Source: Torreya grandis (taxonomy: Eukaryota; Streptophyta; Pinopsida; Cupressales; Taxaceae). From it: DNA of 64,000 bases. A program made the translations under genes and the position numbers. Of the stretch, positions 13,290-23,854 are shown piece after piece. The stretch is from positions 1,008,501-1,072,500 of the forward strand of contig JARHVA010001740.1 of NCBI GenBank assembly GCA_037957365.1, read 5' to 3'. A model generated the notes under the pieces. That model ran no database searches and was not told the origin of the DNA. It worked only from the letters and a program-made list of their open reading frames with translations. Positions within the stretch are counted from its first letter, which is position 1, and the number at the start of each line of letters is the position of its first letter.

Positions 13290-13831
13290 TTGAAAACAAT
13301 GAATAGTTTGTTTATCAATAAAACATTATTGTATTTAGAAATATCATTGCAAGGCAAAACATCATGAGCATCTATATGTGTATCATCTATACATGGCTTT
13401 ATTATATCTTCTTTTTCAATTGAAATGCTAGAAACATCAAGAAATGCATTATGTAATTCATTATTAATTTCCTCTTGTTATAACATGTGATTCAGAGAGT
13501 GTATAGAAGAAGAAGAATTGATTTTAACATTATCTTGTTCTTCTTCTACATCACTATATTCATCACTATTAGACCAATCCTTTTCATAATCATAAACATA
13601 GTAATTTCCTTCACAATCATATTCTTCCTCAAGCATAGATATTGGTCCATTTATTACAATAAGATAAGGCATGGAATGGGAGGAAAATAGGAAATACAAA
13701 TGGTGAGAGCTATTAGGGGTTTTTGATTGATCACTCATTTTGAAAATTTCAAACCCCAAGATAGCAAGAAACACAAGAAAAAATCCCACTCCTAAGATAA
13801 GAGAAAACAAAGAAGTGAGATCTGAAATCAA
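13290..13831 (-). pseudogene. Acidic minus-strand ORF of unknown type, one internal stop
   Basis: On the minus strand an open frame of 117 codons runs from 13831 to 13478. After the stop at 13478-13480 the same frame stays open for about 60 codons to near 13290. With the first Met the N terminus holds a hydrophobic run (residues about 8-30) that could be a signal anchor. An alternative Met at 13736-13738 begins MSDQSKT and would give a soluble protein. The rest is rich in Asp, Glu, Ser and Asn, with a strongly acidic stretch around residues 70-100. No motif was recognised. It could be the start of a retroelement gag-like protein, or chance in AT-rich DNA. Confidence that it was ever coding is low to moderate. 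Confidence 0.3.
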
Positions 13832-14699
13832 GGATAAAAATAAGTTTTAATTACAAAAATATGAAATACCTAAGAAATTATAAAACCCTAAAGGTCCATA
13901 TATATAAAAAGATGATTTGACAATGTTCATACATAGAAATGACCACTTCGAAAAAATTGTGAGGAATTTTTGAAAATAAAAAGAGGTTGCTAATATTAAA
14001 AATAGTAGATAGATGTAAACCAAAAAAAATTATGCAAATAAATACACCCTTTGCCCTTTAGAATGAATCTACGAAAAAACAAGTATAACCCTAATTCTTG
14101 AAAATTAACATAGAAATTTAGCAAAAAAAATAGATGTTTGATCCAACCAATAAAAATAACAAAAACATTTTAAATTTTTGAAAATAGAGTCGTTTTGAAT
14201 TAGATATGAGTTGAAAAATTAGGAAGACAGTGCATAAGCCTAGAAGAGTTAACTCTAATAGGAAAATTAATGTGAAACCCTAAGGGAAAAAAGAGAAGTT
14301 TCATATTTGTGTGTATGATGATGAGAAATTAGAAATAAAGTATGAAACCCTAAGGGAAATCTAGGGTTTTGTTATGTTCTAGATAAAATGTGATTTCACC
14401 AATATGGTTTACCTTTCACAGTGCCCAGACTCAAGACCACCTCTATTGATTGGAATGTTCGATCGGCCTATTAACTCTCCCAATCATGCCTGGACAAGAC
14501 TTCCTTCTATTTAAGTATGTGACCCTAACAAAAATTAAAAACTAAGTAATGATTCAAATTATTATGAAGTATAACGATAATACATGAATCTGAATGTAAA
14601 ATGTAGACTGTGATTAAACAAATACACATATTAAATATAGAAATGACCCAAGGCAATAATATATTTAGTGTGTTTTTATTTTATGTAGTACTAATACTA
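13832..14699. other. AT-rich DNA, nothing recognised
   Basis: A-rich sequence with several AACCCTAA-like runs that are too few and scattered to be a telomeric array. No gene, repeat pair or RNA is supported. Confidence 0.4.
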
Positions 14700-15757
14700 A
14701 ATGCAGGTGACTGAAGGGTTGAAAATTAGATCAAGAGTCACTCCGATCAAGGACTAGGTGTCTAGATGCCCCTGTATGAAATTGATAATCTTTGGATGCT
14801 AGTGTCTGGCACAAATGTCTGAAATTTTTGATTCTATCCTATGAGGTTGTGCATCAATAATATGGTACAATTTGTTATTCGTGTTTGAAATGACTTCTAG
14901 TGTAATATCAAATCTTCTCCTTGCACATAAATCTAAAAGCATGTCCCCTCCTCTTTGAAACCTTGATACAACTTTCAACAAGGTTTAGGCCTTAAAAAGG
15001 GAAAGAAAGATGGGTTGTGCTGACCTCAACCACTCACAAATGAATGGTTGAGCATTGCATACATATCCAATACTCTGAGGAGGAAAAATTGCATGTCATT
15101 CTCATTGTTAGGTGTATGTGTGCAATGGTGTTCATTTAATGAATACAACGTATAATTTAGCTGTCATCACTTGGCATATGACATCTTTGTCTTAGTTTGA
15201 GTGCTTTAGACTTTGCCTAGGGCTTTCATTTTGGGATTGATTATTGAATTATAAGTTTATGTTAGTCTTTTTGAATGTACAAGTGTTAGAATAGGCTTGC
15301 TTGACAATGCTATATGATCCAATAGAATTTTACCTACTTTGTATTTATATGTGACTCTTTGGGTAATTTATCATGCCACTGACATGCAAAACATATGGAT
15401 CAACCCCTAAATATTATTTGATTTTGAAAACATAAAATTATTTGGTGTGAGGAAGAGTTTGTCGGAGTTGGACACTTACAAAATTCTACATGCATCTGAA
15501 TCTTCTAGACATGTTTGAAAGACATGAATACTAATACAATGATCTAAAAATAATCTGAGTATGACAATGAATATGATAGGCACAAATCATAGAATTCATA
15601 TAGGCAACTGATACAAAATCAAGAAGGTCAGACCAATAAAAAACATGCAAACAAAAAGGAAAGGTGTATATGATCTATATGTGCACGCACTACTCATGTA
15701 AGGTGAAGGTAAGTCCAAATTGATATTGTCAAGTGTCTAATATCAAAATTTAGTGTC
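14700..15757 (+). repeat. 1-kb repeat, copy A (+)
   Basis: Shares its block order with copy C (about 17000-17885): a TTTGAAAC block, a CACTC-type inland block, TAATTTATCATGCC (15364 versus 17537) and GGTGAAGGTAA (15702 versus 17868). The offset stays near 2170 bp. It also forms an inverted repeat with copy B around a centre near 15760. Its ends are not exact. It encodes nothing recognisable. Confidence 0.75.
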
Positions 15758-15761
15758 TATC

Positions 15762-16860
15762 ATAAATACTAAAATATGGTAGACACTTTACAATGTCACT
15801 TTTGACATACCTTCACCATACATGACTTGTGCACACATTTGTCTCTTATTCACCATTCTTTCACATCCACATTTATTTTATAAGTTCAACCCTCCCATTT
15901 TTCTGTTAATCACCTACAAGGACCTCTCAGTCTATGTCAAACCATGTAAATATCTTACGTAGATATCTTCATATTAGCATATCTCCATTCATGTCTCTTA
16001 GATGCTAATGTCAGACTCAAACAATCTCATCGACAAAATTGCCCTGAGGGTGACATTACTGACCCTCACCCAACAATGAATATTTTTAAAAATCAAATCA
16101 CTTCTATTGGTTGGCCCATTTCCCTAATGTGTTGGAGTGAGAAATTATCCAAATGGGATCATATAAATACAAATCAAACCCATACATGGTAATAACCTGA
16201 CACACTTAAATATCAAGCATATATATACTTCTGCATATTGATAACATGTGCCTTATTCTTTTCGAGCTGTAAATCAGTCACTAGGAGCAGTTATCACAGT
16301 CTAAAGCTCATCAAATCAAGTTAAGAGCAAAAATTGTCAAGTATAGACAAGTTAGATTCTAGAAAGAATTCATATAGCAAATGAGCACAATTAGACATTC
16401 ACATAATGGGGAATAATTGCATGTAGCTTGATTTCTCTCTTCGGAGTATTAGATACATAGATCACAATCAATCATCAACAGTGGTGATTAGAGTTAGTTC
16501 AATGCATTACACTTCCCAATATTTTATTGATTTTTACCCTTCAAAAGTGGACATAGAGTTTCAAGGAGGAGATTGATTTTTGGAGTCGCGCATACAATCA
16601 GTTATCAAAATTGTATATAGAGGTATTACGAGTAGGTGCAATTGATTGTACAATCACAAAGATCTAGATTATCCCTAGTCATTAATGTCTACTTCAATCA
16701 CCAATGCCGATGATTTTACCCCATAGTAATGTTAGTGACCCTATGTTCATAAACAATCAATCCCAAATTCGAGTGACTCTCATTATTGTTTCTAGCACCT
16801 TCCCACTTTCCAAATTCAATCACAATTAGTCCATGAACTATAAAAGCTAAATACCTTCAT
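15762..16860 (-). repeat. 1-kb repeat, copy B (-)
   Basis: The reverse complement of 15808-15920 matches 17771-17876 closely (AGGTGATT...GGTGAATAAGAGACA...GTCATGTATGGTGAAGGTA). Further blocks at 16140-16190 and 16430-16590 match 17500-17550 and 17120-17280. With copy A it makes a large palindrome whose inner edges carry AGTGTCTATC and GGTAGACACT. Confidence 0.8.
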
Positions 16861-16999
16861 CTCTGTAGTACTTTATATATATAACAAATGTCATTTGTCA
16901 AATCTATTACAATATGATACATTTAAATTCATGTTTAATTATCATACTTTACAATTTGAATAATATTCTACTTTTATCATAATTAACGTTCACATAATC

Positions 17000-17885
17000 A
17001 AATTAGGGTAAAACATAGTGGTGAACCTAACTGTAGAATCAATTGTTCCTACTTATAATACTTCTGTGTGTGCAATCTTAATGGTTCATTGTGTGTGCAA
17101 CTCAAAAAACCAATTTCCTTCTACTTGAAACTCTAGGTCTGCTTCTGAAGGATAGAAATATGTAAAAATTATGAAAGTATAATGCGTTGTACTGACTCCA
17201 ATCACCTCCATTGATGATTAATTATTGCCTACGTATCTAATAATCCAAAGAGGGAATTCAAAACACACAATTCTTCCCCTTAAAGTGAATGTGCAATTTT
17301 TATTCTTTGCTATATGAATGCACATATAATCTAACTTTTGCTACTTGATAATGTTCTCTCTTAACATAGCTTGGTGTGCATTAGACTTGGCTGATAATTG
17401 TTCCTAGTGATTGATTTTCAATTTAAGAAATATATGACAGATTTGCTCAATGTATAGTAGTATGTAGATGCTTGACAAATAAGTGCCAAGTGAGTAACAA
17501 GTATGGATTTGTTTTGCATTTATAACTCCATTTGGATAATTTATCATGCCATCAACATGCTAGGCAAATATTCTGATCCATAAGAATGATTTAGATTTGC
17601 AAAAAAGTCATCGTCGAGTGGGATAATAATGCCTCCTTTAAGGCAATTTCATCAATGAAACTATTTGACGCTGATGTTAATGTCAATGGCATAAGAATGT
17701 GGATTTGATGATTTTTATATATCTTAGTAAGATATTTAGCTTGTAAGACACGTACTAAGAGGTTTATTTAGGTGATTGATAGCAAAATGAAAGGGTTGGA
17801 CTCATAACAAATATGTGCATGTGAGAGAATGGTGAATAAGAGACATATGTGTGCATGAGTCATGTATGGTGAAGGTAATCAGTTG
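17000..17885 (+). repeat. 1-kb repeat, copy C (+)
   Basis: Third copy of the repeat, in the same orientation as A and inverted relative to B. Just beyond it, 17886-18060 has features of an LTR promoter and leader: TATTTAAAGACC near 17975, then an AT-rich transcript-like stretch. These repeats may therefore be LTRs of an old element family, but no primer site was found next to them. Confidence 0.75.
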
Positions 17886-18299
17886 AACTAAGTGTTTGCA
17901 TGTTAAGGGGCTAATTATAGTCTTGAGCTGCGTGTCTAATTATTGTAATTAGAGTTCATTTTTGTATGCATGGGATTCTATTTAAAGACCCATGAGGCAT
18001 GTATTGTAATCATGCTAAGAACAAAAATAACATTGCTAAGATTCTAATACTATATTTTAGTATCTAAAAATTTCCCTATCTATCCGCTCCCCATCCCTTC
18101 CTCCTATCCCCGCTCCCCTCCCTGTTGTTTTGATTCTAGTATTGAAATGCAATACAAATACTGGAGTAAAAAGATGTATACATAAGTCTGTAAAACACAC
18201 ATTGTCTTTGAGAGACAATTTTAAATGTTCAATGTTGCTCCATAAAAACCTACAATGAATATGCAATGGTCAATGTCTATATGTAAAATTTGAAATCTA

Positions 18300-19265
18300 A
18301 AATTGAAAAATTGAAAAATTGAAAAAGTTTTAAAAGCAAGAAAGGAGTATACCTATATGTGAGTAAACCACGTTTCTTTGCAACTTATTGGAGATGATAC
18401 TTATTGAAGCAGTGGATAAGTTTGTTTCTTTATTGAAGCACATAGAAAGTTGGGGTGATTGTGTCATACATTTGTGTAATTATGCAAGCCCTTGGGTTGC
18501 AAAAATAAATATCCCAAACAGAGATTTGATCCAAGATGAGCTCGCAAATGAAGGTTTCATCACTTACAAGAACACACAGACACCTTGCTATAGCTATAGA
18601 CCATTAAACATCATTGAAGCTCAATTACACTAACTCAAATAACTAATCTATATCTTATTTTGGACCTCAAAATGGTGTAATTCCATGGTCATTGGGCCTC
18701 GTGAACCTCAACATACATTACCTCAAAAATAATGAATCAATTGTTGTAAGTGGAGATATAGATTTAAGTTTGCTCACAATATAATACCATTGAATTGTGT
18801 TTTTGCAAATAAATAACTATAATAGTGATCAATACAAAAAATCTAAATGTGCATGAACAAGTATCATGTCTCACTAACTACGTGCCAATTATAAACTATC
18901 ATAATGCATGTGCAGGAATAAGCATTATGTTCCACTGGAATTATGTCAATTGATACAAAATGCTATGTATCTATATGTTAAATCTAAGAATTTGTGTCTC
19001 AAATGTATTTGTACGTGAAAACATGTATTGTATGTTCCTATAAACTTATGTGCACATGCATGGCATATGCACTTTAAGTGTATAGGAATCGATAATATGT
19101 AACTTGTGTCTATGTAAAGTTAGTGCATATGTATGGCATATGCCCCCAAAATCTGTATCAATGTGTGAATATTTATTACATGTCTAAACCAATATGATGT
19201 TAGAACTTCTCTGAATATCTGAAATTTGTTTCTATGCCCAAAATCTGATTTTTCTCACATGGCAA
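18300..19265 (-). repeat. Inverted-repeat arm 1 (partner at 21480-21935 and 37846-38340)
   Basis: The reverse complement of this stretch matches first 21480-21935 and then, without loss, 37846-38340. Clear blocks include CATGATACTTGTTCATGCACATTT (near 18840-18865 and 21856-21880), TTAGTTATTTGAGTTA, AACCCAAG-GCTTGCAT and CATCATCTCC. The 81-codon ORF at 18388-18633 lies in this arm and has no recognisable content, so I treat it as chance. Confidence 0.8.
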
Positions 19266-20310
19266 ATCCAACACTAAAATAAAATTTTGTTAAGTCAGGC
19301 GTGACAAGGCATAGGGACAATTATACATTTTGCACTATCACAAAAGTTACGAGAAAAATTCAATGAATGATGTGGAGTTGTTAGATACAAAATCACCAAC
19401 ACCATTACAAGTAACAAAGCTTCAAGATAAACCAAGCACAATGTTGCAAATGTTACTTGATCACAACTTGGTCACATTACCATCTACTAGACATCGAGTA
19501 GTGGAACGACTTTCACATAAGGAAGGCAAATCATATTGTGATTATTATAGAAATACATGATGTGACACAAATCATTGTGAAACACTATACAAGAATATTC
19601 AAAGATATCAAAGAGAATGAGTTATTAAGGCAATACATGATCAACAAGAAAAAACACACATTAAACACCAAAATGACACCATCTGCAATCACAAGAAGAT
19701 AAACTTATAAACATTCACAGCAAGAAGCCTTGACCATTACAACATACATAGAGGGTGACTATTGGGAACACATTTTGATTGATGGAGACAAGTGGGAAAC
19801 CATGTGAAATATTACAACTTTACGAAAGTTGGGACATGACATCAATGAGTTACAACATAGCACATATTTGAGAGAATCCATCAGATATATTGTTATACCC
19901 ATTACTTGTGGATAAAAGGTTGTCAATGCTTGTGGATTAAACGTTGTCAATACATACATATGTGTCATGCCTCCTACTCATCAATTACATTTAAATTGAG
20001 ACAACTACGGTTGCAATAGATGGGGGCCACAGTAAATACAATAGATCAATACATTTTCTTCTTACATAAAGGTAATACAATCATAATCCAACATGATAAC
20101 AACGATACTCTCAAACAACAAAAATATTCAATGATAATTACAAGTACAAAATATGAACAATTAGATACAATTAAAGAAATAATAGTGTTTAAATAATCTC
20201 AAGGACAAGCCATGCTATATCATTTTCAATGTCGAAGAGGACAACATAATGATCGAATTATGAGCATCAATGTCAAGATAAATATGAAAAAAATCAAATA
20301 ATTAAAAAAC
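19266..20310 (+). pseudogene. Ty3/gypsy gag zinc knuckle and aspartic protease, decayed
   Basis: The coding-like stretch starts around 19330. Near 19500-19590 it reads VVERLSHKEGKSYCDYYRNT and, past a TGA at 19559-19561, CDTNHCETL. This is a CCHC zinc knuckle of the gypsy gag type with its second Cys changed to Tyr. Around 19720-19900, in another frame, comes ILIDGDKW...LRKLGHDINELQHS, which matches the pattern of a Tat-type retroviral aspartic protease (LIDGGS...LRKLG-D---L-HSD), with DGG altered to DGD. Further decayed reading continues to about 20310. Several stops and frameshifts are present. The family call is moderately firm. RT and later domains are missing before the inverted-repeat arm at 21480. 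Confidence 0.6.
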
Positions 20311-20785
20311 ATTCTATATATATATAGTTTTTAAAAGGACCTAAGCATGACACGATTGATAGGTTACACTATTTATATATATTACTCATGACATGTTTGG
20401 TAGATAACATATCAGCTTCCATAAACACATGCATTTCATGGTATATGAATGCAATTTAATACATACAGGCCATACATGGACACAAATGTTGAACTCTCTT
20501 GTACCCACTAGCTATGTCGACGCTAGTGGCATATTAGTTCACAAGTCACATTTTCATAGGTTATATTTGTTTATAAAATTTTACCATTTTGAGCTACATA
20601 GATTGCTTACATGTCTTGCTAGTAACTCATATCTTACATAGTGCTACATGTACATGTTACTTTACTATTGTGTGACAATATACATAGATAGTGTAGCCTC
20701 ATTTTCACTTGTTTCATCTTTTATTGATACTATTACTCATGCATGATAGGCTAGTCATTTTTTATCTGTTATGTGCAACCTCTTA
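20311..20785. other. AT-rich DNA, nothing recognised
   Basis: No gene or repeat is supported in this stretch. Confidence 0.4.
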
Positions 20786-21003
20786 GCCTTGTTTGTGAAA
20801 TCTTTGTCCATTGATTATGGCACCTGGCCTTATTTTTTATGACACCATTATGTCTCTTAATTTTTGCCACTTGGCCTTGTTTGTTACATCTTTATGTCAT
20901 TTGAGTGTGGCCACTTGGCTTTGTGTGTGTGACATATTTATCACTTGCATGTGGCCCTTGGCCTTGTTTAATGTGACATATTTATGTCATTTGATTTTTG
21001 ACT
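20786..21003. repeat. Degenerate tandem repeat, about 45-bp unit, five copies
   Basis: Each unit reads roughly CCTTGTTTGTGACAT, then CTTTATGTCATTTGA, then TGTGGCCACTTGG. Copies are diverged and vary by a few bases in length. The 74- and 84-codon ORFs here (20811-21035 and 20998-21252) come from the repeat and its edge. Confidence 0.65.
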
Positions 21004-21479
21004 TTGTCCTTATGCATGGCAATGCATGCTTATGAGTTAATTAATATAGGATTGTATGTTGATCTTGTAGCACTTATTGAGCTTTTTGAGATTGCTAAGT
21101 TTGTGAGTATTGTGATCCATATCATACACCTTCCCTTTGTGTGTGGTGCTATGATTTATACCATGCACCTCTTTACTGTGTATGTTTATTTGTTTCTTAT
21201 ATTAATGATAGTTACTACTACATGTCTAATTGATACATTTATCTTGACATGACACTTATATGCTCTGCATTACATATGTTACATGATTTGATAATATATA
21301 CATTAATATGATTACATATTCTCTACAAATTGACATAATTATACATAATTACATCTTTATCCATGACATAATACAATTAAATATTATTTTAAGATGAGTG
21401 ATTTACATGTTACATTGCTCACCACAAAAGAGAGACATATTAGTGGGCTTGTCATAGAGACACAAACCTCTATGCAGAG
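21004..21479. other. AT-rich DNA, nothing recognised
   Basis: No supported feature up to the start of the inverted-repeat arm. Confidence 0.4.
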
Positions 21480-21935
21480 AAAAAATAGATTTTGGATGCA
21501 GAATACAAGTATTAGAGTGGTTCAAACATCATATTGGTTCAAATATGAGATATTTTCATATAAATACATATTCTTGGGGCACAAACCATGCATATGCACT
21601 AAATTCATAGAGAAATGAATTATAGATTATAGATTCAGATACAATTGAGTGTATATGTCATGCAAATTCACAAGGTTTCAAGAAACATACATTATAAGAT
21701 TTCACATATAGATACATTTGAAATACAGGGTCTCGAAATCAACATATAAATACATAGCATTCTATATCAATTGGCACAAATCCAATGAGGCATGATGTTT
21801 GTTCATGCATATATACACTATGATAATTTATAGTTGGCATAGATTTAACGAGGCATGATACTTGTTCATGCACATTTAAATTTTTTGCATTGAGTACTAT
21901 TATAGTTCATTTAAATAAACAAAATTCAATGGCAT
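21480..21935 (+). repeat. Inverted-repeat arm 2, left piece
   Basis: Matches the reverse complement of about 18790-19265. Similarity stops at 21931-21936 (GGCATT), where the LTR of the large gypsy element begins, and resumes just after that element at 37846. This marks the insertion point. Confidence 0.8.
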
Positions 21936-22253
21936 TGGGTAGTGCGCTATTGGGCCCCTTTTTGTGCTACCTAGTGGACCGTGCCAACTCAAAACATCTC
22001 AACGTGAGGCAATCATTGCAAATGATTGCTTTTTTAGTACTTTTGGCACCAACTGGAAGAATCTTTGAAGATCTTGCGCCAACAAATAGGCAGTTGCCCA
22101 GCACCTAGGTTTTATGGGACACCCCTTTGAATACTGCATGTGGCAGTTGGAGAGCGCAGGTGTAAGAGTAGTGGAGCCGGTGGAACAAACCCTAGTGATA
22201 GCTCAACCCCCGAGGTGCGCCCATCTGACCTGGTTCAAAGATGCTCCCTTGCC

Positions 22254-22260
22254 TATAAAA
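22254..22260 (+). promoter_or_regulatory. TATA box of the 5' LTR
   Basis: TATAAAA in CCTTGCCTATAAAAACAAGC, preserved in both LTRs (36693-36700 in the other). It lies about 320 bases inside the LTR, just upstream of the 45-bp repeats. Confidence 0.65.
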
Positions 22261-22279
22261 ACAAGCTTGAACCTGAAGG

Positions 22280-22414
22280 AGGAGATGAACTAACTTAGTC
22301 AAGCTCTGCAAAAATTGAGAACAGAGGAGACGAATTAACTCAGCGAAGCTCTACAAAAATTGAGAACAGAGGAGATGAATTAACTCGATGAAACTCTGCA
22401 AAAATTGAGAACGC
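22280..22414 (+). repeat. 45-bp tandem repeat, three copies (5' LTR)
   Basis: Units start at 22280, 22325 and 22370, each reading about AGGAGATGAATTAACTC, then GCTCTGCAAAAATTGAGAAC. They lie immediately downstream of the TATA box, so they would be in the transcript leader. The 3' LTR has four copies. Confidence 0.85.
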
Positions 22415-22826
22415 CATTGATATAGTTTAAGTTAGTATGGATACTGAGAAGAGTATGCATTGTAGCGCCCAATCTCATCTGTGAGCCGCTGGGCATGAAT
22501 AAGTAGGAAATGAGCTGATGCTCTATTTATGTTAGGAACTGCACTTTGTTGATGAACTTTGATTTAATGGAAATGGCGTTGCATATTTACCTAGTTGTTG
22601 ATCCATTTCATATAGTTTAGCATTGTTGTATGATTGCAACTTAAGTTCTATACAAATAATGACATTATTTTCACTTTTGAATGTATGGCAACGTAAAGTT
22701 CTAATCCAGGTCACTAATGGCATCATTGTGCCATATAGCGACTTCGGTATACTTGTCAAGTCGACTAAATATTAAAACCGGCATGCGCCGAAGCCCTAGT
22801 AATCGCACCTAGAGTGCTAACTTGAA

Positions 22827-23578
22827 GAATGAGCACCTAAGCATAAGTTATTCCCTTGATTCGACTAAGCACTTGAATGACACTTAACTTGCTATCCCTA
22901 TGGCTTGCGCCATTAAGAGCTATAACTAGATAGACATGAACTTGCGTCAAAAGACTTGTGCCCTTGAAAGTTGTGTAACTAGTCCAATACAGACTTATGC
23001 CACCATGACTAGGACTAGTTCCCTTGAATAGGCTTGCACCTCTTGATCTTATCTAGAACAACACACATTGATAGACTGCCTAAGCCCGTTTCACAAATGA
23101 CTAAGTCCCATTGAGACTAAGGTTGCGCCATGTTTCAACTAGCCCAATGCGTGCCTTAGTCCCTTCACTGTTGTGCTTCAGGTGAACGCACAAGGCTTGT
23201 GCGAATGAGCACCTAAGCATAAGTTATTCCCTTGATTCGACTAAGCACTTGAATGACACTTAACTTGCTATCCCTATGGCTTGCGCCATTAAGAGCTATA
23301 ACTAGATAGACATGAACTTGCGTCAAAAGACTTGTGCCCTTGAAAGTTGTGTAACTAGTCCAATACAGACTTGTGCCACCATGACTAGGACTAGTTCCCT
23401 TGAATAGGCTTGCACCTCTTGATCTTATCTAGAACAACACACATCAATAGACTGCCTAAGCCCGTTTCACAAATGACTAAGTCCCATTGAGACTAAGGTT
23501 GCGCCATGTTTCAACTAGCCCAATGCGTGCCTTAGTCCCTTCACTGTTGTGCTTCAGGTGAACGCACAAGGCTTGTGC
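22827..23578 (+). repeat. 376-bp tandem duplication inside the 5' LTR
   Basis: 22827-23202 and 23203-23578 are nearly identical; I see only two or three differences (for example ACTTATGCC versus ACTTGTGCC). The 3' LTR has one copy at about 37309-37685. The two copies are far closer to each other than the two LTRs are, so the duplication is younger than the insertion or was homogenised recently. Confidence 0.92.
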
Positions 23579-23854
23579 TTTATGTGAAATTGATGCTAGC
23601 ACAATAGTGCATTTAAATGTTGTGCGCCACAGACTTTTACTATCCTTACGCCTAGCTGTATCAAGTACAACACTGACTTGGATTGATTGATAAACGCATG
23701 AGTAAACACATGAGCTAAATGAAGAAACTTTTTTACAACATTTTCATTATGTTGCCAAGACTCGCGTTGAATTTTTTTGCTACAATGGTACAATAGAACG
23801 ATGCTCTGACTTTCACTCGAGAACATTGAGCGCTAGCTAGAGCAAGTGGAAGAT

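Larger units (their letters stand above)
21936..23740 (+). repeat. 5' LTR of the large gypsy element
   Basis: Pairs with 36376-37845 over its whole length. Shared blocks include TTTGTGCTACCTAGTGGACC near the start, CTTGCCTATAAAAACAAGC, and TAAATGAAGAAACT before the TACAACA end. It is about 1805 bp because it carries a 376-bp internal tandem duplication that the 3' LTR lacks. The sequence following (ATTATGTTGCCAAGACT) may be a decayed primer-binding site, but this is weak. Confidence 0.85.

Noticed and set aside
13900..14400. Interstitial telomere repeat (AACCCTAA runs)
   Set aside because: Only isolated CCCTAA copies, not in tandem.
18388..18633. 81-codon ORF as a gene
   Set aside because: It lies within an inverted-repeat arm whose other copy does not keep the frame.
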